From: Lasioglossum baleicum
Taxonomy: Eukaryota; Arthropoda; Insecta; Hymenoptera; Halictidae
Length of the DNA: 64,000 nucleotides
Reading direction: 5' to 3'
NCBI RefSeq assembly: GCF_051020765.1
Contig: NC_134941.1
Coordinates: 3,286,001 to 3,350,000, forward strand
The position numbers were made by a program, and so were the translations under genes. The notes under the pieces are model-generated. The model saw only the letters and a list, made by a program, of their open reading frames with translations. It had not been told where the DNA came from and made no database searches. Positions 55,420 through 64,000 of the stretch are shown piece after piece (position 1 is the stretch's first letter; every line of letters begins with the position of its first letter).

Positions 55420-58400
55420 TCTCCGAAAACGCGAACCGGCTCTTGTCTAACAATCACTCGTTTTTGTCGAACAAAACAACAAACGGTCTATTAACAACCG
55501 CGATCATTCACGTTTTGGATCGCGATCGAAACCTGATTCCGTGTCGCACGTTGGTTGACACCTGTTCCAACGCGAATCTTATCACAGATGAGCTAGCGAA
55601 CCGGTTACAACTACCAACTACTCGACAAACCGCCGTCATCGAAGCGTTGAACCAACTCAACACGACTACTAGCAATCTCATGACTGCCACGATAAAATCG
55701 AGATTGACAAATTATCAGAGGACGTTAACATTTTGCATCATCCCACGCATAGCAGAAACATTACCCGATAATCAGATCGACAGAACAGACATTCGTATAC
55801 CGACTAATCTCCGTCTAGCCGATCCCGAATTCCATCGTCCGGGAAAAATCGATATGCTACTCGGCACTGGGCCTACATTATCCTGTCTTAGTATCGGACA
55901 AATCAATTTGTCAAATCGAAACAACGTTGATCTCATACTCCAAAAAACTCAGTTCGGATGGATTATAGGAGGCGATCTCCTCTCAGCGTCGCGATCGAGC
56001 CGCAAGACATTTACCCAAAACGTACAGTTCGATTTAGGGAAGTTCTGGGAAATAGAAGAAGGAACTATCGAGCGAGTTCGGTCAATCGAGGATCAAGCCT
56101 GCGAGAATCATTTCGCGGCCACCGTAACGCGCGATGATTCCGGTCGGTATATGGTAGCGTTACCTTTCAACGAAAAGCAAACCCAACTCGGGGAGTCTCG
56201 TTCACGCGCTCTGAATCGGTTCTTAGCCCTCGAACGAAAACTGGAACGCGATCCAGAATTTAAAAAAAAATACACAGAAGTAATAGACGAATACCGCGTC
56301 CTCGGACACATGAAGCAAGTCACAACCATTCAAACGCCCGGATTTTATCTGCCGCATCATGCCGTCTTCAAACCAACGAGCTCAACCACAAAAATCCGCA
56401 TAGTTTTCGACGGTTCCGCTAAGACAAATACGAACATATCCTTAAATGATACACTCCGAATCGGTCCCACTCTACAAGATGATATTTTTTCACTCTTATT
56501 AAGATTCAGAATGCACGCATACGTGATAACGGCCGATATCGAGAAAATGTATCGCCAATTTCTAGTTCGACCCGAAGACCGCGCTTTTCAAAGAATACTA
56601 TGGCGAGACCCGAACGAGGACATCAAAACCTACGAATTGACAACCGTTACGTTCGGACTCGCTCCAGCACCATATCTAGCCATCCGATGTTTACATCAAT
56701 TAGCAAACGACGAAGAACGCGATTTCCCGGAAGCCGCAGCACGTATCAAACAAGATTTATATGTCGACGATCTATTGACCGGTACCGATTCAATCACAGA
56801 AGCGCGATCATTACAACGTCAAATCATTACCCTGTTGAAAAGGGGAGGATTAAACATTCGGCAGTGGGCATCAAATGAACCGAAATTGCTCTCGGGCCTG
56901 AGCAAGGATTCAATTCACCCAAAAATTCTGGGAGACGCGCCCGCGATGAAAACGCTCGGTGTTTCATGGGACGCACGACAAGACGTTATACGATATTCAG
57001 TTCAACAAGCAACGGTGACCAAGGAAATCACCAAACGGAACATACTATCCACAATCGCGAAAATTTACGACCCACTCGGGTTACTCGGACCGATCACGAT
57101 CACAGCAAAAATATTGATGCAACGATTGTGGGCGTTAAAAATCACGTGGGACGAATCCGTGCCAGCCAACATTCACACAGAATGGACCAACTTCGCTAAC
57201 GACGTACAATTACTCAATAATTTCGAATTCAATCGCTTCGTTAGGACAAAGGGCGCAAGACAGACCGAAATACACGGTTTTTGCGACGCCAGTGAAAGGG
57301 CTTACGGCGCGTGCTTATACATCCGGACAACAGATCATTTCGGCGGCATTCATACGCATCTATTTTGCGCCAAATCACGTGTCGCACCCCTCAGTCAAAT
57401 AACCCTAGCTCGTTTAGAGTTGTGCGGCGCCGCCTTGCTAGCCACGCTATCGCAAACCGTGCGGAGTGCGTTGACTCACAACATCGATAAATCAGTATTC
57501 TGGACCGATTCGACGATAGTTTTAAGTTGGTTGCGCAAGCAACCTTCTACCTTGAAGACATTCGTCGCGAATCGCGTGGCCAAAATCCAACGAAAAACAG
57601 AAATACAGTCGTGGCGATATGTACGTTCCGCAGACAACCCAGCTGATCTCATTTCGCGAGGAATGACCACAGCAGAATTTAACAACAATCGTCTCTGGCG
57701 GTATGGTCCCGAATGGCTTGCTCAGGAACAAGCAAAGTGGCCATCCGCAAGATTCACCATATGCGATGAGCTACCGGAAGTACGAACGGTTACATGTTTG
57801 GTCGGGTCGATAATCCAAACCGACGAAATCCTTCAGCGATACTCGTGTATTCAAAAACTCAGGCGAATCGTCGCTTATTGTTTACGTTTCCGAACGAGTC
57901 GTCGGACTATCGGGCCATTGTCCATTGAAGAGATACAGCACGCGAACAGACAAATCATAAAATTACTTCAATCCGTCACTTTCGCTCGTGATATACATGA
58001 TTTGAAAACTGGTCATCTATCTAACACGAGCAAATTACAACCGCTAACTCCATTCCTCGACGAACAGGGAATATTGCGCGTAGGAGGTCGACTGCAAAAT
58101 TCCACGCTACCGTTCGAACAACGGCATCCGATACTTCTACCTCGAAGTCATCACATTACTAAACTCATAATTCGCGATTCACATCAACGGAATCATCATG
58201 CTGGAATCACTGCGACTTTATACGACGTGCGATTATCATACTGGCCAATCGACGGAAAGAACACTACGCGCCAAATAGTGCGACATTGTATTAGATGTTT
58301 CCGTATAAAACCTCCCACAGTTGAATATATCATGGGTAATTTACCTGCTGCCCGTGTCACCGAAGGACGCCCATTCGTTAATAGTGGAATTGATTATTGC

Positions 58401-59315
58401 GGTCCATTCTACATAAAGGAGCGGCAATTTCGAAACAGAGTTCGAGTCAAAATATATGTAGCCGTCTTCGTCTGCTTCGCGACGAAGGCCGTTCATTTAG
58501 AAATAGTCGGCGATCTCACCACAGAAGCCTTTATGGCAGCGCTTAAAAGATTTATTGCACGAAGAGGTATTTGCAAAAACCTATATTCGGACAACGGCAC
58601 AAATTTTGTCGGTGCCAACCACGAGCTGATGGAACTTCAGCAAACATTGTCAAAAGACGAGAAGTTCAACCACTTCCTCAACTCCAAGGCAATATCGTGG
58701 CACTTTATGCCTGCGTTATCCCCACATTTTGGCGGGTTGTGGGAAGCAGCCGTAAAATCATTCAAGCATCACGTCAAGCGAGTCGTCGGCGAGGAATTGT
58801 TCACGTATGAACAATTCAATACGTTCGTTATCGAGGTCGAAGCTATTTTAAATTCGCGTCCTCTGACTCCACTCTCGTCAGACCCGAACGATATTTCCGC
58901 TTTAACACCTGGCCATTTCCTGATCGGTGATTCCTTAACGTGTATTACCGAGACTGATTTCAGCGAAACGCCGTCAAATCGCTTGTCCACCTGGCAACAT
59001 ATACAGAAGGTAAAGCAAGACTTCTGGACCAGGTGGCACAAAGAATACATACACCAACTCAATGTTCGTCACACATGGACCAAGGGGTCTCATGACATCC
59101 AACCAGGAACGGTTGTCTTATTGAAGGACGACACTTTACCGCCATTGTGTTGGCATCTGGGCCGAATATTACAGGTGCACCCAGGAACAGACGGCGTCAC
59201 GCGTGCTGTGACCGTTCGTACCATCAACGGCACGTACAAACGAAATGTCAAGAGATTAGCACCTCTTCCCATAACTGATAGTGCACGACCAATCGGTGCC
59301 GCTATCTCAACGTAG
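55416..59315 (+). CDS. pol: BEL/Pao Pol polyprotein (PR-RT-RH-IN)
   Basis: Supplies all enzymes for replication. The region has no ATG near its start and is in frame with gag, so it is probably expressed by readthrough. Numbering from the TTG at 55443, the aspartic protease active site is residues 39-42 (DTCS, in place of the common DTGS). Reverse transcriptase spans ~290-500, with RIVFDGSAK near 320, ITADIEKMYRQF, and the catalytic YVDD at 440-443. RNase H has Asp615 (GFCDASERAYG), Glu659 (LARLELCGAALL) and Asp689 (FWTDSTIV), with ADNPADLISRG after. The integrase HHCC zinc domain is at ~895-945 (HRN...CIRC). The DDE triad is Asp984 (GIDYCGPFY), Asp1050 (YSDNGTNF) and Glu1101 (GGLWEAAVK), about 50 residues between the last two as usual in BEL. 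The C-terminal DUF5641-like domain is at ~1150-1270. Stop TAG at 59313. No lesion. Confidence 0.96.
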   Translation, partial: LVSENANRLLSNNHSFLSNKTTNGLLTTAIIHVLDRDRNLIPCRTLVDTCSNANLITDELANRLQLPTTRQTAVIEALNQLNTTTSNLMTATIKSRLTNYQRTLTFCIIPRIAETLPDNQIDRTDIRIPTNLRLADPEFHRPGKIDMLLGTGPTLSCLSIGQINLSNRNNVDLILQKTQFGWIIGGDLLSASRSSRKTFTQNVQFDLGKFWEIEEGTIERVRSIEDQACENHFAATVTRDDSGRYMVALPFNEKQTQLGESRSRALNRFLALERKLERDPEFKKKYTEVIDEYRVLGHMKQVTTIQTPGFYLPHHAVFKPTSSTTKIRIVFDGSAKTNTNISLNDTLRIGPTLQDDIFSLLLRFRMHAYVITADIEKMYRQFLVRPEDRAFQRILWRDPNEDIKTYELTTVTFGLAPAPYLAIRCLHQLANDEERDFPEAAARIKQDLYVDDLLTGTDSITEARSLQRQIITLLKRGGLNIRQWASNEPKLLSGLSKDSIHPKILGDAPAMKTLGVSWDARQDVIRYSVQQATVTKEITKRNILSTIAKIYDPLGLLGPITITAKILMQRLWALKITWDESVPANIHTEWTNFANDVQLLNNFEFNRFVRTKGARQTEIHGFCDASERAYGACLYIRTTDHFGGIHTHLFCAKSRVAPLSQITLARLELCGAALLATLSQTVRSALTHNIDKSVFWTDSTIVLSWLRKQPSTLKTFVANRVAKIQRKTEIQSWRYVRSADNPADLISRGMTTAEFNNNRLWRYGPEWLAQEQAKWPSARFTICDELPEVRTVTCLVGSIIQTDEILQRYSCIQKLRRIVAYCLRFRTSRRTIGPLSIEEIQHANRQIIKLLQSVTFARDIHDLKTGHLSNTSKLQPLTPFLDEQGILRVGGRLQNSTLPFEQRHPILLPRSHHITKLIIRDSHQRNHHAGITATLYDVRLSYWPIDGKNTTRQIVRHCIRCFRIKPPTVEYIMGNLPAARVTEGRPFVNSGIDYCGPFYIKERQFRNRVRVKIYVAVFVCFATKAVHLEIVGDLTTEAFMAALKRFIARRGICKNLYSDNGTNFVGANHELMELQQTLSKDEKFNHFLNSKAISWHFMPALSPHFGGLWEAAVKSFKHHVKRVVGEELFTYEQFNTFVIEVEAILNSRPLTPLSSDPNDISALTPGHFLIGDSLTCITETDFSETPSNRLSTWQHIQKVKQDFWTRWHKEYIHQLNVRHTWTKGSHDIQPGTVVLLKDDTLPPLCWHLGRILQVHPGTDGVTRAVTVRTINGTYKRNVKRLAPLPITDSARPIGAAIST

Positions 59316-59374
59316 TCATGTGAGTCCATCTTATCTTTATATCATATTACATTTGATCGATCGAATCGATCAAC

Positions 59375-59385
59375 GAGGGGGAGCA
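59375..59385 (+). promoter_or_regulatory. Polypurine tract
   Basis: GAGGGGGAGCA directly abuts the 3' LTR start (TGTTCC at 59386). It is the expected plus-strand primer site for reverse transcription. Confidence 0.9.
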
Positions 59386-60627
59386 TGTTCCGTCTCAAGA
59401 ATCGTTGTCCCTCGCAAATATTCGATTTCTAACGAACGATTTATTAACGGGTCTTCCCTCGAAAACACATTACGATCGAGCCCCCCTTTACAATGTTTTT
59501 CCTTATAACAGCGACACGACGATGCAAGATCGGTATTTGTTTTTAGCAATCGCTCGTCCCCCCAAACATCAGAGACACGGAGAGTCGATTCTCGAATGTT
59601 CTGCAACATTGTCGTGCCCAGGAAACCGTTAGAGATTAAATAATTTGATATACCGTAACTGACCAAAAACAGTCGGCATTCGCTTCAGGTATTGCAACCT
59701 TCGGAACAACCCAATCGCGATATGGGTCGATTGTATGCACAGTCATAAAATATCTACAGTCTAAAGTCTAAAGAATCCTCGCGTTCGTTAATCTCGGTCA
59801 AGTATCCACGTTCACCCTCGACCATCTTGTTTCAAGGATGCGCGCTAGCTCGTAAATCTACGGAAAAGGGACACCATTAAATTCTTACAACATGCTTCCA
59901 AGGGTGCATCGGCCGACCCATACACAATTCTTAATATCGAAGATTTGTGTACGTATATTTCGGACAGTAAACAATTCGCATGTATACGGTTCATCTGCAC
60001 TGCTGCTCTCGTAAACCAAGAGATGGCATTGCCCTCGCAGGCCCGTCACATGGAAATGCTGCATGTTCATAAACAATCGAAAACCTCTCGTTCTCCAACT
60101 CGGGCATACTCCTACTCTTCTTTCCAATCGACCAATCGAAAGAAAGTGTAAAGAGTGATCGATGTCCTGATTGGAAGCGAAAGATCGACAGCACCAACCA
60201 GGTTGCTTACCATTAGAACAAAAGACGATTCATTCTTTTCCCTACTCCAAAGCCAACCTCTCATCCACGAGGCGCTTCTCAAAAAACTCGTGTGGTATGG
60301 AAGTCGAGATCACTCTCAGTTCGTTACGATCCTTCGAACGAGTGACACTAACCATACAACCGAGCGTTACACTTCTTGCTACCGATATCGTGCAAGCGAA
60401 GTAATACAGATCAACACGGTTTGATCTGCGCGCGTATAAGGCAAGACTTGTCGGCACAGCCTTACTGACGAGTCCTCCGGCAAGTCTAGGACGAAACGCA
60501 ATTCTTTCATTTTTTACATTTCCTTCATTCCATCCAATCCGATCCGATAAATTGAAATAGTTGTCCAAGGTTAATTCGGCGGACAACCAAACGATAGACT
60601 CGCGGACACGACGGTCGCGACAAAACA
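59386..60627 (+). repeat. 3' LTR, 1242 bp
   Basis: Same sequence as the 5' LTR in all stretches compared, offset 6801. The element polyadenylation site should lie in it, but I could not point to a clear AATAAA. Confidence 0.97.
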
Positions 60628-60632
60628 AGTAC
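60628..60632. other. Target-site duplication (right) of BEL element
   Basis: AGTAC, matching 52580-52584 exactly. Confidence 0.95.
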
Positions 60633-60759
60633 AATGTCTACTTCTTTGAAAATAATTGGTCGAAACGATGACAGATTAATTATTCCTACATTTATTATAT
60701 TTCAGCTTACTACATGTAAAACTAAAGCATAGTTTCGAAATTTTTTAAATTCATAATTA

Positions 60760-60964
60760 CTAGACTGCGGATGTTTATGCATTCATGAAGAAATTGTTTG
60801 GATGAAATATAAAACAGTAAAAGAATAGAAAAATTTAAGAATATTGTAATGTTGTTTTCAATGTAGCAAACTCGTTAAGGGATGAAATAAATTTTTATTT
60901 TATTCCTAAATCCCCCACGATCAATGCAGAACATTTTTATTTTGCATAAAGATCCGCAGTCTAA
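60760..60964. mobile_element. AGACTGCGG-family element, best two-ended copy
   Basis: Left end CTAGACTGCGGATGTTTATG, right end reversed TTAGACTGCGGATCTTTATG. TA dinucleotides abut both ends, within a longer TAATTA on each side, so the duplication is either TA or TAATTA. The 205-bp interior holds GATGAAATATAAAACAGTAA and CGTTAAGGGATGAAATAAAT, used above to recognise other copies. No transposase. It may be a Tc1/mariner-type MITE, but the superfamily is not settled. Confidence 0.8.
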
Positions 60965-61365
60965 TAATTACATTGATATTTTGTTAAAAATACGTTTGAA
61001 ATGCTTAGATATGTTTCAACTCTGAGATATGAAAGAAGCAATTACCGTTATTACGAGCTGACGTTAAACTGTGAATATACATAATTATTAAAACCTACAC
61101 ATTATCGTAATAACTTTTCGTTTGACAGAAATTAATGAATGAATATTTTGACCAACGTTCTCCTCGTGCTTCTCTTTTTGCTGTTTGAATTTATAATTAC
61201 ATTTTAAATATATCCCAGCAGTTATCCAGTCATCTTTAAACAATATATATAATTCGCAGCTGTGAGTCTTCGTTCGTTTTTTAATCGCACAATTTTAGTC
61301 ACAAGTAACGAATCTTCCTCAGTAACATAATTTAAATGTTTTTTTATTGAAATCGATTGTGATGT
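60965..61365. other. AT-rich DNA, nothing recognised
   Basis: No frame or repeat identified. Confidence 0.4.
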
Positions 61366-61636
61366 AATTTTCAAAATATATAATTGACAAAAATTTACAA
61401 AACGTATTTTTTAAATTTTCAATATTGGCCCACATAAAAAAGTTGCGACCGCAACAACCTGTATTACCTTCTTTGTAATACCAACCAATTGCAATTTTTA
61501 CAAAATTTCTTTTTCACGTCACGTAGTAAATTAATTGGTCTGACTTCTCAAAAAAAATCCAAGTCGTATGATCTGATATTAAAAACGTTATCGTCCTTTT
61601 AAAAATGTCCGAATATTACTCTGGTTCACTGTAGGT
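61366..61636. mobile_element. Right-arm fragment of the CAGTGA foldback family
   Basis: AACGTATTTTTTAAATTTTC, AATATTGGCCCACATAAAAA, AGTAAATTAATTGGTCTGAC and ATCCAAGTCGTATGATCTGA run in the order of the right arm at 4610-4840. It ends TGTCCGAATATTACTCTGGTTCACTG before TA. The left arm is missing. Confidence 0.75.
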
Positions 61637-61649
61637 CTTGCTCAAATTT

Positions 61650-62450
61650 TCGCAAGGACAATATGACTTTAATATGACATTATATCCGAGACCCCTAATC
61701 GTCGAAGGCTTAAAGATCCAGGAATGTATATTAGAAGGGCGTGCGTAGATTTAGGTCAGCTGTAAATCACAGTACGTGGCAAACACGGTCAAAATTTATG
61801 GTGTTCGATTACGTTTCCCCTCCGGTAAGAGGGTGCAGTCTTGAAAATAAGCTTACCCAGAAATTTGCTCGCGGAAACGTTCCTTAACTTGCGGACTAAT
61901 ATCTGTTGCCCGAATAAATCATTCAGGGTCGTGTAGAATAAATATCTCATCCATCACAACTTGCGGAGAACAGAGAACCGTACTACTGCAAACTGTGAAA
62001 TTTCCTTTCTCGTTCTTTGGTGTATCCCGGGACCGAAACAATGGTAAAAAGTGCGGAAAAATTCGGATCGTATCCGGAAAACCAATCGCGAAACAGTGTC
62101 AGTCGGGTTCGCGCGAGTTCTATTTTTAATTTCATACGGCACAAAAGGGCCGACGCGCGTTCCAATACGCCTTTGGAAACAGTACGCGCGACGCGATTGC
62201 GGCGCAGTGGACACGTCGACGTACCCAGGAAAACATTGTTACGTGCGAATGCGCGAACCCAAGGAAACAAAAACGAGCAGGAGTCTCGTGACTGTAAGTT
62301 TCTTGTTTCCCATGGCGGCTTATCTATACAAGGGGGTAGCTTTGAGTCAGTTTTACTCGGATAAAAGCTGTCCGAATAAAGTACAATGCATACGTCCTGT
62401 TTCATTTACCATGTTCGCATTATGAGCGTAATGGTCTCCGAAGCCAGGCT
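61650..62450. other. GC-richer non-repeat patch
   Basis: Overlapping frames on both strands reach 115-140 codons (plus 62017-62364, plus 62051-62425, minus 61983-62405). All lack recognisable domains and are compatible with the local lack of TA-rich stop codons. A first or alternative exon cannot be excluded, but I see no supporting protein similarity. Candidate conserved host non-coding region. Confidence 0.3.
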
Positions 62451-62723
62451 AAATTTTTCGTCGAATTATTATGCAATTTATTTTCGTTACGCGAGTAAAA
62501 ATTCACCTCCGCTCACGTTACCTACAAAAATTGCATCGTTCAAATGCTCTCTGAAGCCGCGCTACATTGTTCGTGGAATTTTGGTCCTATTCAACTCCGC
62601 ATACCTTATAGAGATTGCGTTGTATACAGAAAATTATAATAGAGACGCTTTTCATTGTTCACTCAGAAAAATATCTTTCATCTTGTAACCATCATCTTCA
62701 TCCTTTAATGGGTGAAGTACGAA
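62451..62723. other. No recognised feature
   Basis: Transition from the GC-richer patch to AT-rich DNA. Confidence 0.4.
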
Positions 62724-62731
62724 GGTATAAT

Positions 62732-63233
62732 CAGTGTGTTCGGCAATATTTAAATACATATTTATTTCAATAAAAAAAATAAGTTATTTGTTATTTGGAT
62801 ATTCAAATAAAAGCAAAAATAATTATTTAGTATTTGAGCAGGTCTAAATGAATTATTTAAAGTAATAAAGTTGATTCTTATTTACACACAAACACAATTT
62901 CAATTATTATTTGCGTCGACAAATAATAAATTAAATTGTATTTTTTTATAGGCAGCTACGCTCTGGCGGTATGTATGTATACCCGAAAAAGTTGCTGTGG
63001 CAGACAAAAAACGCGCACGTGTTCATTCTATGTATATCCAAAATACAAGAACTAAGAGAAGACCAAAAACTATTTATTTGATTTCCACCTGAATCCACAA
63101 ATAATAAATAATCTTTTATTTGCACATGAGAAATAATAAATCGATCACTTTTTTGGAATTATTTAAATTACTTTTATTTGCAATTAAAATCACACGTTTA
63201 TTTATTATTTAAAATAAAATTCGCACAACACTG
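62732..63233. mobile_element. hAT-type MITE with perfect 8-bp duplication
   Basis: GGTATAAT at 62724-62731 and 63234-63241 is an exact 8-bp duplication. Left end CAGTGTGTTCGGCAATATTT, right end reversed CAGTGTTGTGCGAATTTTAT, imperfect termini starting CAGTGT as in many hAT elements. The 502-bp interior is dominated by AATAATAAATAATTTTATTTG-like words read from both directions. No transposase. Its termini differ from the CAGAGTTGGGC family. Confidence 0.88.
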
Positions 63234-63241
63234 GGTATAAT

Positions 63242-64000
63242 TATTGCAGCCATTAGTATTTCGTCCGACACATTTTTCTATTACTCTTGTTCTCATATTC
63301 CTCTTTGAAAAAATGTTCATGTAAATTCGAAATCTTCCATTGTATCGAAAATTTCTCTCCACGTTGTGTAACATTAAATTAGCAGTTGATTGTTCAATAT
63401 CGCGCATTAATACACTCGTGCTTTTATTTTTTGTTATCCGAGATCATCGAATTGTTTGTTTCGAGAATTTCTATAATCTGCAGAGAAAAATATTTTCCTA
63501 GCGAATACATAAGCGAGAGATATACATATTTTCCCGGATCCTCTCGCGATATTGTTTGCTCGTCTATCGATAATATTGTAGGATCAAAAAAGCAAGCAGA
63601 ACAAAAGCTGGAGAACCGATACGAAGTGAAATGGTCTGATGTTACACTTTTCATTTCTTCCATTTCTCACGAGGTAATTTACCTCTTTGGGAACCTACTG
63701 CTTCAGCCAATAATATAAATAAGTTTTGTTATAACTTTAAAATTGTACAAAATCAAGGTGGACTACAGATTACTTCCAGCTTTACATTAGTTATCTTCCT
63801 GGCCCTGTAGCTGTAATATTTTATTGAAAAGAAATTCGAGAGCTAGTTCACTGAAGCACCTAACGTTACTGTAAACTCCGGCTGTATAACTCCCAATGAA
63901 AGCTCAATAAAACGATCAAAACGATCAAATTCAAGTGGTGTGTATTTGGTCGTGAAATAAATTTCGAAATGGATTTTACAAATTGAGATTTGTAGCATTT
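63242..64000. other. AT-rich DNA, nothing recognised
   Basis: Open frames on both strands overlap (plus 63386-63718, 110 codons; minus 63424-63663), and neither shows a recognisable domain. Confidence 0.4.

Larger units (their letters stand above)
52585..60627 (+). mobile_element. Complete BEL/Pao LTR retrotransposon, 8043 bp
   Basis: All parts are present in order: 5' LTR, tRNA-Tyr-type primer site, leader, gag, pol (protease, RT, RNase H, integrase), polypurine tract and 3' LTR. The element is flanked by AGTAC duplications. No env-like frame follows pol; the stop is only 70 bp before the 3' LTR. The LTRs appear identical and gag and pol have no disabling lesion other than the in-frame TGA between them. 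The insertion is therefore very recent, and the copy may be active. The GC content of the element is visibly higher than that of the surrounding DNA, a further sign of a recent arrival. Confidence 0.97.

Noticed and set aside
55443..55445. TTG at 55443 as the true start of pol
   Set aside because: The frame is open upstream to the gag TGA and in phase with gag. Readthrough explains expression better than a TTG start in a eukaryote.
59316..59385. Search for an env-like third frame after pol
   Set aside because: Only 70 bp separate the pol stop from the 3' LTR, so no envelope gene can be present.
62051..62425. 124-codon plus-strand frame as a host gene
   Set aside because: Overlapping frames of similar length exist on both strands, with no domain and no clear exon borders. 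Best explained by local GC richness.

Overview
The window looks like an AT-rich gene desert (large intron or intergenic DNA) from an arthropod, most likely an insect. The evidence is the density of insect-type transposons (BEL/Pao, mariner, Tc1, hAT, piggyBac-like and pogo-like), the absence of any bacterial gene organisation, and a retrotransposon primer site that fits insect tRNA-Tyr. A hymenopteran is plausible, but I cannot fix the order from sequence alone. I found no convincing host protein-coding exon, tRNA or rRNA; almost all recognisable content is mobile or tandemly repeated DNA.

The dominant feature is a complete, apparently very young BEL/Pao LTR retrotransposon at 52585-60627. 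It has two 1242-bp LTRs that look identical by eye, a 5-bp target duplication (AGTAC), a tRNA-Tyr-type primer binding site and a polypurine tract. It also has an intact gag (54096-55415) and an intact pol with protease, RT, RNase H and integrase. Gag and pol lie in the SAME frame, separated by one TGA in the context TGA-CTAG. That is the consensus known for efficient stop-codon readthrough, so Gag-Pol is probably made by programmed readthrough.

Other elements with coding remnants: a complete-ended but mutated mariner (21111-22370), a hAT deletion derivative with a perfect 8-bp duplication (24518-25789), a Tc1-like derivative keeping only the DNA-binding domain (29624-30372), a 5'-truncated non-LTR element ending in RNase H plus a zinc knuckle with a 15-bp duplication (32410-33706), a piggyBac-like element flanked by TTAA (16309-16913) and a mariner N-terminal fragment (40591-40824).

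Non-autonomous elements (MITEs) are everywhere: TTAA-flanked piggyBac-like (5310, 11058, 47150 with a nested relative at 47365, 51989); hAT-like with 8-bp duplications (30540, 40327, 51314, 62732); TA-flanked Tc1/mariner/pogo-like (145, 14670, 29408, 45498); a foldback family starting CAGTGA (4148, 5545, 44884, 50060 plus fragments); and an unclassified family with the terminal core AGACTGCGGATCTTTATGCA (7345, 26858, 32311, 34498, 35846, 43695, 51262, 60760). Nesting gives a relative chronology: the AGACTGCGG family is old, because both the non-LTR element and a hAT MITE inserted into its copies.

Tandem repeats include a 240-bp satellite of about six units (18743-20142), each unit carrying a ~38-bp inverted repeat, and smaller arrays at 1221, 1973, 9992, 12300 and 33835. 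An isolated 39-bp-stem hairpin at 7523-7609 resembles a small-RNA precursor or tiny MITE. Between the repeats, eight GC-richer, low-repeat patches (about 6150, 11870, 15230, 25850, 35200, 39250, 47760, 61650) are the best candidates for conserved host non-coding sequence.
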